Shown here one piece after another: positions 16,813 to 25,231 of a DNA stretch of 64,000 nt. The stretch comes from Bacteroidetes bacterium HGW-Bacteroidetes-16. Lineage in GTDB: Bacteria; Bacteroidota; Bacteroidia; Bacteroidales; F082. Position 1 is the first letter of the stretch. Each line of letters starts with the position of its first letter. The position numbers and the translations under genes were made by a program. The stretch spans positions 1 to 64,000 of the forward strand of contig PHDN01000020.1 of assembly GCA_002840975.1 (NCBI GenBank), written 5' to 3'. The notes under the pieces are model-generated. The model saw only the letters and a program-made list of their open reading frames with translations, ran no database searches and was not told the origin of the DNA.

Positions 16813-17868
16813 ATGAAAACACTACTCTTAACACTTTTAGCCCTGATGGCAGTCTCCGTTGTTTCTGCCCAGATTACCATCACCAACAGCGCTTTGGCAC
16901 CTGCAGGAACCGAAATCATAATGGCGTATGATTCCACCAATGCAGCTCAGATTACACCCGGTGAACCCGGTACGGATAAACTCTGGGATTTCAGCCTGCT
17001 GACCGTTCAGGATACGGATATCGTGAGCCTTATGTTGCCATCGGATACCCCTTATGGGGATGCCTTTCCCATGGCCAACTTTGCCATTGGTATCGTTTCT
17101 TCGGACTCCTATGCCTATTTCAACCGCACCAACAGCGTATTTTCAAATATCGGAGTAGCCGCAACCGTCGAAAACTATGGTTTCGTCACCATGAGCATGG
17201 TTCCTCCCAATATTTATCTCGACTTTCCGGAAAGCTATGGCAATACTCGACAGGAGCAGTACAGTATGCAGATTAAGATAGCGGATAATTCTTTACCCGG
17301 CGTGGACTCAGTTAAATACAAATCAAGCACCACCGAGAACCTCACTGTAGATGCCTGGGGTACCATGGTGCTTCCCATTGGGACATTTAGCGCGCTTCGC
17401 CAAAAAGAAGAAAAAACAGTGAGGGACAGTATTTGGATGCATTTTTTTGGAAATTGGATTTTGCTCTCCAGCTCCGTTGATGAAGTAGATACCTACAATT
17501 GGTGGACGGACGATGTTGGAGCAGGTTTTACACTTTGTTCCATTGATGTGGATCGACCGACCCAGGAAGTGACGAACATCGCCTTTTTGAACAGCTATAC
17601 AGTCGGGCAAAACGAAATTTCGGCTGATCAGGTCCATTGCTATCCCAATCCAACTGATCGTGAGGCCATGATTATTTTTCCAGCAACAATGACTTTACAA
17701 TATGTATCGCTGTATACTCTGTCCGGATCGTTGGTGGAAATTGACACAGAGATTGTTCCCGGACAGGTTACCCTGCACATGGATCAACTACCGGCAGGAA
17801 CCTATGTGGCTCTATTAAAGTTTTATAACGGACAAACCATCACCACCAAAATAGCCAGGAGGAATTAA
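16813..17868 (+). CDS. Secreted protein with type IX secretion (Por) C-terminal sorting domain
   Basis: Exported protein of 351 residues from the ATG at 16813: signal peptide MKTLLLTLLALMAVSVVSAQ, then a beta-rich body that I do not recognise. The last 75 residues form the type A sorting domain used by the Bacteroidota type IX system, with YPNPTDREAMIIF, the strand LQYVSLYTLSGSLV, the LPAGTYVALL motif and the basic end KIARRN. It should cross the outer membrane and be attached or released at the cell surface. It follows the Dabb gene with four bases between and is probably cotranscribed. Function of the passenger is unknown. Confidence 0.88.
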   Translation: MKTLLLTLLALMAVSVVSAQITITNSALAPAGTEIIMAYDSTNAAQITPGEPGTDKLWDFSLLTVQDTDIVSLMLPSDTPYGDAFPMANFAIGIVSSDSYAYFNRTNSVFSNIGVAATVENYGFVTMSMVPPNIYLDFPESYGNTRQEQYSMQIKIADNSLPGVDSVKYKSSTTENLTVDAWGTMVLPIGTFSALRQKEEKTVRDSIWMHFFGNWILLSSSVDEVDTYNWWTDDVGAGFTLCSIDVDRPTQEVTNIAFLNSYTVGQNEISADQVHCYPNPTDREAMIIFPATMTLQYVSLYTLSGSLVEIDTEIVPGQVTLHMDQLPAGTYVALLKFYNGQTITTKIARRN

Positions 17869-18004
17869 AAAAGGTACTTCATTCATGTTCGTTAATTTGT
17901 ACTTGAACCTGATGGCATAGAGGAAGAAATGGACAGGAAGCAATCATGATGATCTACAATAAATTTTAGTTCGAGGAACTTTTAATTCTTTGAACTCTCA
18001 AATA

Positions 18005-18793
18005 TTATTCCATCTCAAGTCCCAATTCTTCTACCAACATTTCCTGTAGGTCCTGTACAGAAACCAGGTAGGTTATTTCTCCATGCATGGCATAAGCAAT
18101 ATTGCCTGTTTCTTCTGAAACTACCACCGCGATAGAATCGCTCACCTCACTAATACCGATGGCGGCCCTGTGGCGCAATCCGACATGGCGGTTTACCTGT
18201 TTTTTCGATACCGGCAAGATACAGCCTGCTGCTTTTATGTGATTGGCCGTAATAATCATGGCCCCATCGTGAAGCGGACTATTTTTGAAGAATATATTTT
18301 CAATCAGGGATGACGACAAGTTTGAATTAATCTCTTGTCCGGTTCTTACAAATTGGGCCAATTCGTTTTGTCGGGTGATCACAATAAGAGCTCCGGTTTT
18401 TGTTGATGCCATGTGCTTGCAAGCCACTAAAAGCGGGTCGAGGTTAATATCTGTTTTTTCTTTAAAGGCAAATTTAAGAAAGTGAAACTTTTTACCATAT
18501 CGGCGAAAGAAGTAAGGTGTTCCCAACGCCAGCAAAAACTGTCGGATTTCGGGTTGAAAAATAATGATTAATGCCACCAGACCGACTGAAATAAAGGCTC
18601 CTAAGATCTGCGAAAGCAACTTCATTTGTATGGCAGTAACCAGTTGCCATATGAGAAACAGGGCCACCAATCCAAGAAAAATATTGATGGCTACTGTCCC
18701 CTTTAACATCTTATAGAGTGTAAATAGGAGCGCTGCTACCAGCAGGATGTCTACAAGGTCAAGGATGCGTATGTTGATAAAAAGCAAATTCAA
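18005..18793 (-). CDS. cdaA: Diadenylate cyclase CdaA (membrane c-di-AMP synthase)
   Basis: Makes cyclic di-AMP from two ATP. Of 262 residues, the first 80 hold three membrane helices (ILDLVDILLVAALLFTLYKM is the first). The DisA_N catalytic domain follows, with the DGA motif at 176-178 and the RHRAA motif at 207-211 that bind ATP and metal. The N-terminal helices and domain order identify CdaA rather than DisA. c-di-AMP usually governs potassium and osmotic balance and cell-wall homeostasis. It appears monocistronic, with TATCTTTG 16 bases before the start codon. Confidence 0.95.
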   Translation of the reverse strand: MNLLFINIRILDLVDILLVAALLFTLYKMLKGTVAINIFLGLVALFLIWQLVTAIQMKLLSQILGAFISVGLVALIIIFQPEIRQFLLALGTPYFFRRYGKKFHFLKFAFKEKTDINLDPLLVACKHMASTKTGALIVITRQNELAQFVRTGQEINSNLSSSLIENIFFKNSPLHDGAMIITANHIKAAGCILPVSKKQVNRHVGLRHRAAIGISEVSDSIAVVVSEETGNIAYAMHGEITYLVSVQDLQEMLVEELGLEME

Positions 18794-18809
18794 AGGTTCA
18801 GTTTTTGAT

Positions 18810-18817
18810 CAAAGATA
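18810..18817 (-). promoter_or_regulatory. -7 promoter element of cdaA
   Basis: Minus-strand TATCTTTG, a perfect TAnnTTTG match 16 bases before the cdaA start. Confidence 0.5.
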
Positions 18818-18864
18818 ATGAATTACAGGATATGGATATTGAACATCATGATAAACTCCTGTTT

Positions 18865-19668
18865 TTACATGGCTGATTGTTTGTTGAGCCAATCGTACCA
18901 CTGATCCATGCCTTCACCAGTTTTTACCGATAGCTCGATGAATTCCAGGTGATGATTAACGCGAGAAGCCAATTCCCTGCATTTCTTCATGCTAAAATCC
19001 ACATAGGGGAGCAAATCGGTTTTGTTGATAATACATAATTGTGCCGATTGAAACATGGTCGGGTATTTAACGGGCTTGTCATCACCTTCGGTAGTACTGA
19101 TGATAACAACGCGTTTGGCTTCGCCTAAATCGAACAAAGAAGGGCAAACCAGGTTGCCCACATTTTCAATAAATAGAATTGAATCCTTTGCGACTTCCAA
19201 CTTTTTTGTAGCCACATGAATCATTTTGGCATCCAGATGGCATCCGTTTCCTGTATTTATCTGAATTACCGGAGCCCCAGCCGCATCAATACGATCGGCA
19301 TCATTTGATGTTTGTTGGTCGCCCTCAATAATGTAAAATTGATGAATCAGCTTTTGTTCTTTAATGGTTCGCTCCAATAAACTGGTTTTTCCTGATCCGG
19401 GTGAACTGACCAGGTTAAGAGCCAGTATGTTGAGGGCTTCAAAATATCCCCTGTTGCGTTGTGCTGTCAGGTTGTTTTTCGAAAGAATGTCTATTTCCAG
19501 CCTGATTTCATTGCGATGCACATGGTGGTGATCCCCTGTTTGGTCATGAGTATGGGAGTGTCCGTGTTCATGGTCATGATGATGATCCTCTGTTTCATGC
19601 TGGTGAGGGGCTCCTGGTTTAGTATAAGAAATGTGGTCGTCTTCGCCACAGCCGCATGTTCCGCACAT
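18865..19668 (-). CDS. hypB: Hydrogenase nickel-incorporation GTPase HypB
   Basis: GTPase that delivers nickel to the large subunit of [NiFe]-hydrogenase, normally with HypA. The ATG at 19668 gives 267 residues starting with the classic metal motif MCGTCGCG; an upstream in-frame ATG at 19734 would add 22 residues of no recognisable type. Residues 22-51 contain 14 histidines, a nickel-storage stretch. The P-loop is SPGSGKTS (89-96), followed by the EGDQ and NKTDLLPY GTPase motifs. It is on the same strand as the other hyp genes but separated from hypE by a convergent zinc-ribbon gene. TACCTTTG lies upstream. Confidence 0.96.
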   Translation of the reverse strand: MCGTCGCGEDDHISYTKPGAPHQHETEDHHHDHEHGHSHTHDQTGDHHHVHRNEIRLEIDILSKNNLTAQRNRGYFEALNILALNLVSSPGSGKTSLLERTIKEQKLIHQFYIIEGDQQTSNDADRIDAAGAPVIQINTGNGCHLDAKMIHVATKKLEVAKDSILFIENVGNLVCPSLFDLGEAKRVVIISTTEGDDKPVKYPTMFQSAQLCIINKTDLLPYVDFSMKKCRELASRVNHHLEFIELSVKTGEGMDQWYDWLNKQSAM

Positions 19669-19758
19669 AATAATGTTATTAATATTTAAATAATTACTGT
19701 CCATTGATTGATGGAAGCCACCGATTTGTGCCAACCTGTCAATATCATTTTATTGTTG

Positions 19759-19766
19759 CAAAGGTA
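19759..19766 (-). promoter_or_regulatory. -7 promoter element of hypB
   Basis: Minus-strand TACCTTTG, consensus TAnnTTTG, 90 bases before the hypB start at 19668. The long leader makes the assignment less sure. Confidence 0.4.
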
Positions 19767-20012
19767 ATAAATAGCATCAGCCTGTAGACAATGGCAGAAT
19801 AGTTTGTTGAATTCCGGTTCCGGAATTTTACCACCTTGGAGCATCAATCATGAAGGATTATTCCAGGTTTACAATGAGATATATTGTCGATAAAATGGAC
19901 ATCAACCGGTGTCATTTTCATTATTTGTATCAATTCTTGATTACACGCTGCTGTTGACTTAGTTTCATTTAATCGCTATTTTAGCAAAAGTATTTATATA
20001 AAAATATCAACT

Positions 20013-20414
20013 ATGAGAAAACACATTTCCATGACAGTTGAATGTCCACATTGCTTATCCTCGCTGATGGATGAAAAGGTACAACTCAGTGGTCATCCAT
20101 CTGTAAAATTGAATGTAGTCTCTGTCGAAGACCGAGGAACCGTTAACCTGTGTTCTGTGTATGAGTGTTTCGATCACGTGTCGTCGTTAGAAATTAAAGA
20201 GGGCGAAATTGTAGATTTTTATTGCCCGCATTGCAACAAGGAGTTATTGGTTAACGAGGAGTGTAAACTTTGCGGAGCTCCCATGGTTTCCTTCGTTCTG
20301 CGTGTTGGTGGCCGTGTAACAATTTGCTCACGCAAAGGATGCTCAAACCATTATGTTGCATTTAATGACCTGTCTACCGAACTTGCTAAATTTTACGAAC
20401 ATTACGGCGACTAG
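20013..20414 (+). CDS. Double zinc-ribbon protein of the hydrogenase maturation cluster
   Basis: Protein of 133 residues with ten well-placed cysteines and no membrane segment. They form paired knuckles: CPHC (11-14) with CSVYEC (47-52), CPHC (71-74), CKLC (84-87) with CSRKGC (105-110). The two halves resemble each other (C..C then CS...C), as if by internal duplication. It is not HypA: the N-terminal MHE nickel motif is missing. The gene lies between hypB and hypE but on the opposite strand; its TAG overlaps the hypE stop in a shared CTAG. I do not recognise the family. A zinc- or nickel-handling role in maturation is only suggested by position. Confidence 0.8.
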   Translation: MRKHISMTVECPHCLSSLMDEKVQLSGHPSVKLNVVSVEDRGTVNLCSVYECFDHVSSLEIKEGEIVDFYCPHCNKELLVNEECKLCGAPMVSFVLRVGGRVTICSRKGCSNHYVAFNDLSTELAKFYEHYGD

Positions 20415-21430
20415 CAGATTCGAGGCAGTTGATTTCCTGATAACATATCAATGATGCGTTTACCACCGATCACTGTTTCGAGCCAGGCTATTCCCTGATG
20501 GTCGCTGGTGATTTCACCAATAATGGATGCTTCTGCACCCAAAGGATGTTGCTTCATTCGTTTAAGTAATCCGCCAGCCTCGTCAGCTCCTGCTACTATG
20601 ACTACTTTTCCTTCATTGGCAACATAAAGAGGGTCAAAACCAAGCATTTCGCACAAACCCCGTACATTTTCTCTGATCTGAAGTTTGCTTTCATCTATTT
20701 TTAGTCCGAAGGATTTCCCTTTTACTATTTCGGCAACTACGGTTCCCAACCCTCCACGCGTGGCATCGCGCATAAACCTGATCTGTCGGCATCCCATGAT
20801 GGATTCACTAATCAGGTGGTTTAGACAGGCGCAGTCCGATTCAATTTTTGTAGTGATTTTGAGCTCATTTCTCGCTGACATGATGGCCATGCCATGATCG
20901 CCAATACTCCCGTTGATTATTATCTTGTCTCCCGGACGTATATTGATACCGCTACTGATGTGTTCATATTCAGGTTCCAGCCGCCCAATTCCGGACGTGT
21001 TGATAAATAACTTGTCGCATTGACCACGGTTCACAACTTTCGTATCACCGGTCACGATACTGATGCCTGCTTTTTTCGCTTCTTCTGCCATGGATCTTAC
21101 AATGATTTCAAGACTTTCCATGGGAAAACCCTCTTCGAGGATAAATCCTGCACTCAGGTATAATGGAACGGCTCCCGAAACGGCCAGATCGTTTACCGTT
21201 CCGGCCACAGCCAGATGCCCGATATTGCCACCGGGGAAGAAAACCGGGTCTACAACAAACGAGTCGGTTGTAAATGCAAGTTTTCCGGTGCCTAAATCAA
21301 GTATTGCCGAATCACTTTGTTGTCGCAGTATGGGATTATCGAAATAACGGGCAAATAGTTGATCGATGAGGTCATGTGTCATTTTTCCACCACTGCCATG
21401 ACCTAAAAGTATCGTTTCGTTTTTTTTCAT
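20411..21430 (-). CDS. hypE: Hydrogenase maturation protein HypE (carbamoyl dehydratase)
   Basis: Converts the carbamoyl group passed on by HypF into a cyano ligand for the Fe centre of [NiFe]-hydrogenase. The start at 21430 (MKKNETILLGHGSGGKMTHD) gives 339 residues; a longer frame to 21481 would run into hypD. The PurM-like ATP-binding body contains LDLGTGKLAFTTDSFVVDP and the C-terminus is the invariant PRIC, whose last Cys carries the carbamoyl/thiocyanate. It lies 22 bases after hypD in the hypF-C-D-E operon. Confidence 0.97.
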   Translation of the reverse strand: MKKNETILLGHGSGGKMTHDLIDQLFARYFDNPILRQQSDSAILDLGTGKLAFTTDSFVVDPVFFPGGNIGHLAVAGTVNDLAVSGAVPLYLSAGFILEEGFPMESLEIIVRSMAEEAKKAGISIVTGDTKVVNRGQCDKLFINTSGIGRLEPEYEHISSGINIRPGDKIIINGSIGDHGMAIMSARNELKITTKIESDCACLNHLISESIMGCRQIRFMRDATRGGLGTVVAEIVKGKSFGLKIDESKLQIRENVRGLCEMLGFDPLYVANEGKVVIVAGADEAGGLLKRMKQHPLGAEASIIGEITSDHQGIAWLETVIGGKRIIDMLSGNQLPRIC

Positions 21431-21452
21431 GTTTCCATGTCGTTTATTAAAA

Positions 21453-22532
21453 TCACCTGTTATACATATAAAATGCAGCACACGATCCCTCGTTCGAAAC
21501 CATGCACGAGCCTACCGGGTCGGAGGGGGTACAAACAGTTCCAAAAAGTTTGCAGTCTTTGGGCTTTTTTATCCCTTTCAGGATTGGTCCACAAATACAA
21601 CCTTTTGGCTCAATGGTTTCTTCAACAACTACCTCAATCATTTTCTCGGCATCATGTGTTTGATAGTTTTCCCTGATCTTCAGTCCACTGTCCTTTAAAA
21701 CACCCAATCCTCGCCACCAATCGTCCCGGGGTTCAAAAACCTCTTCCAACATCTGCTGTGCTTTTATATTTCCCTCCGGTTTTACAACACGGGTGTATTG
21801 AATTTCAACTTTTGGTTGATTGCTCTCAATTTGTTGCACCAGCATGAGGATGCTTTGCATGACGTCAACAGGTTCAAATCCGCTGATTACCACACCTAAA
21901 CCATACTTTTTAGGGATGTCGTAATATATTTTTTCCCCGGTGATGGTACTCACGTGTCCTGGCCCGAGATATCCATTTATTTGAACACCTTCGTCAATGA
22001 GTGCTTCCATGGCGGGTGGCATTACTTTATGGGCACTATAGACATAAAAATTGCGAAGTCCGGCCATACTGGCTTTAATGATTGCGGCCGCGGAACCCGG
22101 AGCGGTGGTTTCGAATCCGATACCCAGAAAAACTACTTTTTTACTTCTGTTTTCCCTGGCGATTATCAGGGCATCCAAAACGGAGTATACAATTCTGATA
22201 TCGGCACCTAGCGCTCTTTCTTTCTCCAGACTAGAGGTGGAGCCCGGGACACGGATCAAATCGCCATAAGTGGCAATGATGACATCCGCCAAGCGGCAAT
22301 AGGCAATGGCCTGATCGATATAGCCACGGCTGGTTACACAAACAGGGCATCCGGGTCCAGAAATAAGTTCAACGGTTGAAGGGAGCAAGTCAGGGATTCC
22401 GAATTTCTGAATGGACATGGTGTGTCCACCACAGACCTCCATCAGTTTTACATGTTTGGTGGAAATTTTTTTTATTTCTTCGGCAAATAGTCTGACGAGC
22501 CCTTTGTCGCGATATTCATCAATGTATTTCAT
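21453..22532 (-). CDS. hypD: Hydrogenase maturation protein HypD
   Basis: Iron-sulfur scaffold that, with HypC, assembles the Fe(CN)2CO unit of [NiFe]-hydrogenase. The 359-residue protein shows the signature LMEVCGGHTMSIQKFG near residue 30, GPGCPVCV near 66, GFETTAPGSA near 145, and a C-terminal Cys cluster (CICGP, CTPSDPVGSCMVS) that holds the [4Fe-4S] centre. It is six bases from hypC and 22 from hypE. Confidence 0.97.
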   Translation of the reverse strand: MKYIDEYRDKGLVRLFAEEIKKISTKHVKLMEVCGGHTMSIQKFGIPDLLPSTVELISGPGCPVCVTSRGYIDQAIAYCRLADVIIATYGDLIRVPGSTSSLEKERALGADIRIVYSVLDALIIARENRSKKVVFLGIGFETTAPGSAAAIIKASMAGLRNFYVYSAHKVMPPAMEALIDEGVQINGYLGPGHVSTITGEKIYYDIPKKYGLGVVISGFEPVDVMQSILMLVQQIESNQPKVEIQYTRVVKPEGNIKAQQMLEEVFEPRDDWWRGLGVLKDSGLKIRENYQTHDAEKMIEVVVEETIEPKGCICGPILKGIKKPKDCKLFGTVCTPSDPVGSCMVSNEGSCAAFYMYNR

Positions 22533-22537
22533 GACAA

Positions 22538-22807
22538 TTAAATCAGATGAGTATTGTTGTCTTTTTCTTCCTGATCCATCTGTTCGTTAAGTGTTTTAAA
22601 GTCGTTGAATGTCTTTAATGTTTCCATGGCATCCACTTCATCCAATTTCTGAATTGCAAATCCGGTGTGTATCAATACGTAATCTCCAACCTGCACCTCG
22701 TCAGGGGTTAACAATTCGAGGCTGGCCTTATAACTTGAATTTCCCACGGTGCAAATAGCCGAATTGCCTTCAATTTCATCTACCCGTGCCGGTATACTTA
22801 AACACAT
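22538..22807 (-). CDS. hypC: Hydrogenase maturation chaperone HypC
   Basis: Small chaperone (89 residues) that binds HypD and the hydrogenase large-subunit precursor. The N-terminal Cys2 of MCLSIPARV is the catalytic ligand, and the beta-barrel core with GDYVLIHTGFAIQKLDE is standard. A charged tail of about 20 residues ends the protein. It lies 22 bases after hypF and six bases before hypD in the maturation operon. Confidence 0.97.
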   Translation of the reverse strand: MCLSIPARVDEIEGNSAICTVGNSSYKASLELLTPDEVQVGDYVLIHTGFAIQKLDEVDAMETLKTFNDFKTLNEQMDQEEKDNNTHLI

Positions 22808-22829
22808 ATCTTCATTTTAAACAATTATA

Positions 22830-25088
22830 TTAAAGTCGGTTATGCAATCGGCGTTGAGCAGCAACAGCCAACTGGCCCAACGCAATTCCACCGTCATTTG
22901 ATGGAACCTGCTCCTGCGAATAAACTGCAAAATTACATTCTTTTAGTTTGGTTTCAGTTTTTTGAAGTAGTATTCTATTCTGAAAGCTACCTCCGGATAA
23001 CACGACTATGTTGGTGTTCAATTTGGTACGCATCGTTTTAGCAGTCGAAACGACCACGTCAACCATGGTGTTATGGAATTTACCCGAAATTTCCCCGACA
23101 GGAACACCGATGGATAAATCAATAAGAATTTGTCGGAAAAGAGGTTTAAATCCAATAAACGATCCCGGAACCCAGGAATATACCGAATTTATATCAGGAT
23201 CAACGGCTGCTTCAAGCTGCATAGGGGCCTCGGCATGATAAGCGGCATGACGGCAAATCCCCAGTAAGGCGGAAACGGCATCGAACAACCGACCGGCACT
23301 CGAGGTGAGGGGAGTATTAATTTGATTGTTTATCATCGAAACCAACAGGTTAAACTCCGTTTTATCAATGCCTTCTAAAATGAATGGGTATTCCTCAAAA
23401 ATATCCTTCCCAAAATAATGAACCAGATAGGAAACCATCATTCTCCAGGGATGTTTGGTAACGGCATCACCTCCCGGTTGGGGGATGTACTCGAAGTGCG
23501 AAAAACGATCAAAATCAAGTAAATCCCCATAAAGAAATTCACCACCCCAGATATGACCATCGTTTCCCAAACCAGTACCATCAAAACATATTCCTATCAC
23601 TTTTTCATTTAAACCGTGTTCAGCCATACACGATGCCATGTGCGCGTGGTGATGTTGTACCAGTATAAGCGGAATGTTCATTTGTTCAGCATACAGGGTG
23701 GAGAGATAGTCGGGATGAAGATCTGCAACCACCAAAGTAGGTTTAAAACGAAACAAATGACTAAAGCGTTCTACCGACTCCCTGTAGAAATCGAAGGTTT
23801 CCATGTTCTTTAAATCTCCAATATGTTGGCTCATGATGGCCTGTTGTCCTTTTCCGATGGCAAAGCAATTGACCAGTTCGGCCCCGGCGGCGAAGATGCC
23901 TTCCGTTTGAAGATGAAGGCTGACAGGCGATGGTGCATAACCTCTTGAACGGCGGATAAGTCGGGGTTTATTGTTGACAACAAATGCGACTGAATCATCA
24001 GTTCTGTTAGCTATTTCACGATCGTATAAAATGACTGCTGCGGTTTTAGGTAAAAATACCCGGAGTCCTTCTTCATTTTGTGTGATAATGGGCTCATCGG
24101 AAAAATTACCACTGGTGAGCACCAGTACATCAGTTCTCAACTTTTCAAAAAGCAAATAATGAAAGGGCATGTAAGGAAGCATGATTCCAATAGAATTAAG
24201 CCCTGTTGCTACTTCATCCGGGAGAATTCCTTTGCTGGTGGCCAACACAATGGGGCGGTGCCAACTTGTTAATAATCGCCTTTCTTCCATACCCAGGATA
24301 ACGAATTTTTCAGCCGCGGTCAGGTGGCGTGCCATGAGAGCAAATGGTTTCCCTTCCCGGCATTTCAATTCACGCATTTTTAAAACAGCCTCCCGATCCA
24401 ATGCATTGCACGCCAGGTGAAATCCACCCATCCCCTTAATGGCCACCAGCTTGCCTGAATCGATCAGTCGGGCCGTCTCAGTTACCAAATGAACTAAGTT
24501 GTTCAATTGATGGTGTTGGGTATGTAAGGTGTACCGTGGGCCGCAGGTGTTGCAAGCCACGGGTTGTGCGTGAAAGCGCCTGTTCAGGACATCCGAATAT
24601 TCTGCCTTACAGGTTGGACACATCGCGAAAGGAGCCATCGTAGTCAGGGGCCTGTCGTAAGGCAGTGATTTGATAATGGTAAACCTTGGACCGCAATTGG
24701 TGCAATTGATTAAAGGGTAGTTTATTCTGTGTGTTTGGTGTTTTAAATCATCTAAACAAGCCTCGCAAACGGCGATATCGGGGCTGACCTCGGTTATTTC
24801 ATCGGAGAATGAGCTACTCTTTATTATACGGAATTCTGAAAAGTTTTGAAACGAAAGGCTTTCTACCTTTAAGGAGTTGATGGATGCCGCCAAAGGAACT
24901 TCATCGGGTATTATATTAATAAAGGTTTCAACTTGCTTTTCTAACCCCTCAGCCACAATGATCACTCCTGCATTTGTGTTTTCTACCGTACCTTTAATCA
25001 AGTGATTTATTGCGATTCGATAGATGGCAGGTCGAAATCCAACACCCTGTACCAATCCTTTTATTTCAATCTTTTTAGTGACTATCAT
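22830..25088 (-). CDS. hypF: Hydrogenase maturation carbamoyltransferase HypF
   Basis: Uses carbamoyl phosphate and ATP to make the carbamoyl adenylate from which the cyanide ligands of [NiFe]-hydrogenase arise. From the ATG at 25088 it has 752 residues in the full domain order: acylphosphatase (IKGLVQGVGFRPAIYRIA), two zinc knuckles (CEAC...CTNCGP and CPTC...CNTCGP), YrdC-like domain (IKGMGGFHLACNA) and a Kae1-like domain with VQHHHAHMASCMAEH. It is the first gene of hypF-C-D-E, diverging from hoxF across a 143-base region with two Rex-type boxes. Confidence 0.97.
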   Translation of the reverse strand: MIVTKKIEIKGLVQGVGFRPAIYRIAINHLIKGTVENTNAGVIIVAEGLEKQVETFINIIPDEVPLAASINSLKVESLSFQNFSEFRIIKSSSFSDEITEVSPDIAVCEACLDDLKHQTHRINYPLINCTNCGPRFTIIKSLPYDRPLTTMAPFAMCPTCKAEYSDVLNRRFHAQPVACNTCGPRYTLHTQHHQLNNLVHLVTETARLIDSGKLVAIKGMGGFHLACNALDREAVLKMRELKCREGKPFALMARHLTAAEKFVILGMEERRLLTSWHRPIVLATSKGILPDEVATGLNSIGIMLPYMPFHYLLFEKLRTDVLVLTSGNFSDEPIITQNEEGLRVFLPKTAAVILYDREIANRTDDSVAFVVNNKPRLIRRSRGYAPSPVSLHLQTEGIFAAGAELVNCFAIGKGQQAIMSQHIGDLKNMETFDFYRESVERFSHLFRFKPTLVVADLHPDYLSTLYAEQMNIPLILVQHHHAHMASCMAEHGLNEKVIGICFDGTGLGNDGHIWGGEFLYGDLLDFDRFSHFEYIPQPGGDAVTKHPWRMMVSYLVHYFGKDIFEEYPFILEGIDKTEFNLLVSMINNQINTPLTSSAGRLFDAVSALLGICRHAAYHAEAPMQLEAAVDPDINSVYSWVPGSFIGFKPLFRQILIDLSIGVPVGEISGKFHNTMVDVVVSTAKTMRTKLNTNIVVLSGGSFQNRILLQKTETKLKECNFAVYSQEQVPSNDGGIALGQLAVAAQRRLHNRL

Positions 25089-25105
25089 TTTCCTCAATTA
25101 CGCAG

Positions 25106-25113
25106 CAAAACTA
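25106..25113 (-). promoter_or_regulatory. -7 promoter element of the hypF operon
   Basis: Minus-strand TAGTTTTG matches TAnnTTTG 17 bases before the hypF start. A TTG at 25136-25138 on the same strand is a -33 candidate at 22 bases spacing, directly beside the first Rex-type box. Confidence 0.5.
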
Positions 25114-25139
25114 ATTTAAATTGATTATAAATTTTCAAG

Positions 25140-25155
25140 TGTTAAACAATTAACA
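25140..25155. promoter_or_regulatory. Predicted Rex operator 1
   Basis: TGTTAAACAATTAACA: perfect 6-bp inverted repeat TGTTAA-N4-TTAACA, the core of the Rex (NADH/NAD+-sensing repressor) site known from several Firmicutes and other phyla. It lies over the expected -33 region of the hoxF promoter and just upstream of the -33 candidate of hypF, so one bound dimer could affect both operons. Confidence 0.65.
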
Positions 25156-25166
25156 GGATAAAGGAG

Positions 25167-25174
25167 TATCTTTG
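25167..25174 (+). promoter_or_regulatory. -7 promoter element of the hox operon
   Basis: TATCTTTG, a perfect TAnnTTTG match 57 bases before the hoxF start, between the two Rex-type boxes. Confidence 0.6.
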
Positions 25175-25175
25175 C

Positions 25176-25191
25176 TGTTAATTATTTAACA
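25176..25191. promoter_or_regulatory. Predicted Rex operator 2
   Basis: TGTTAATTATTTAACA: the same perfect TGTTAA-N4-TTAACA dyad as operator 1, starting one base after the hox -7 element and thus covering the transcription start. Its centre is 36 bases from that of operator 1. Binding here would block initiation. Confidence 0.65.
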
Positions 25192-25231
25192 ATCAAATTG
25201 TAATCTTTTTTATTATAAAAAGTTATTATCA

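Noticed and set aside
21431-21481. Longer start of HypE
   Set aside because: It would overlap hypD, and the family start MKKNETILLGHGSGGK is at 21430.
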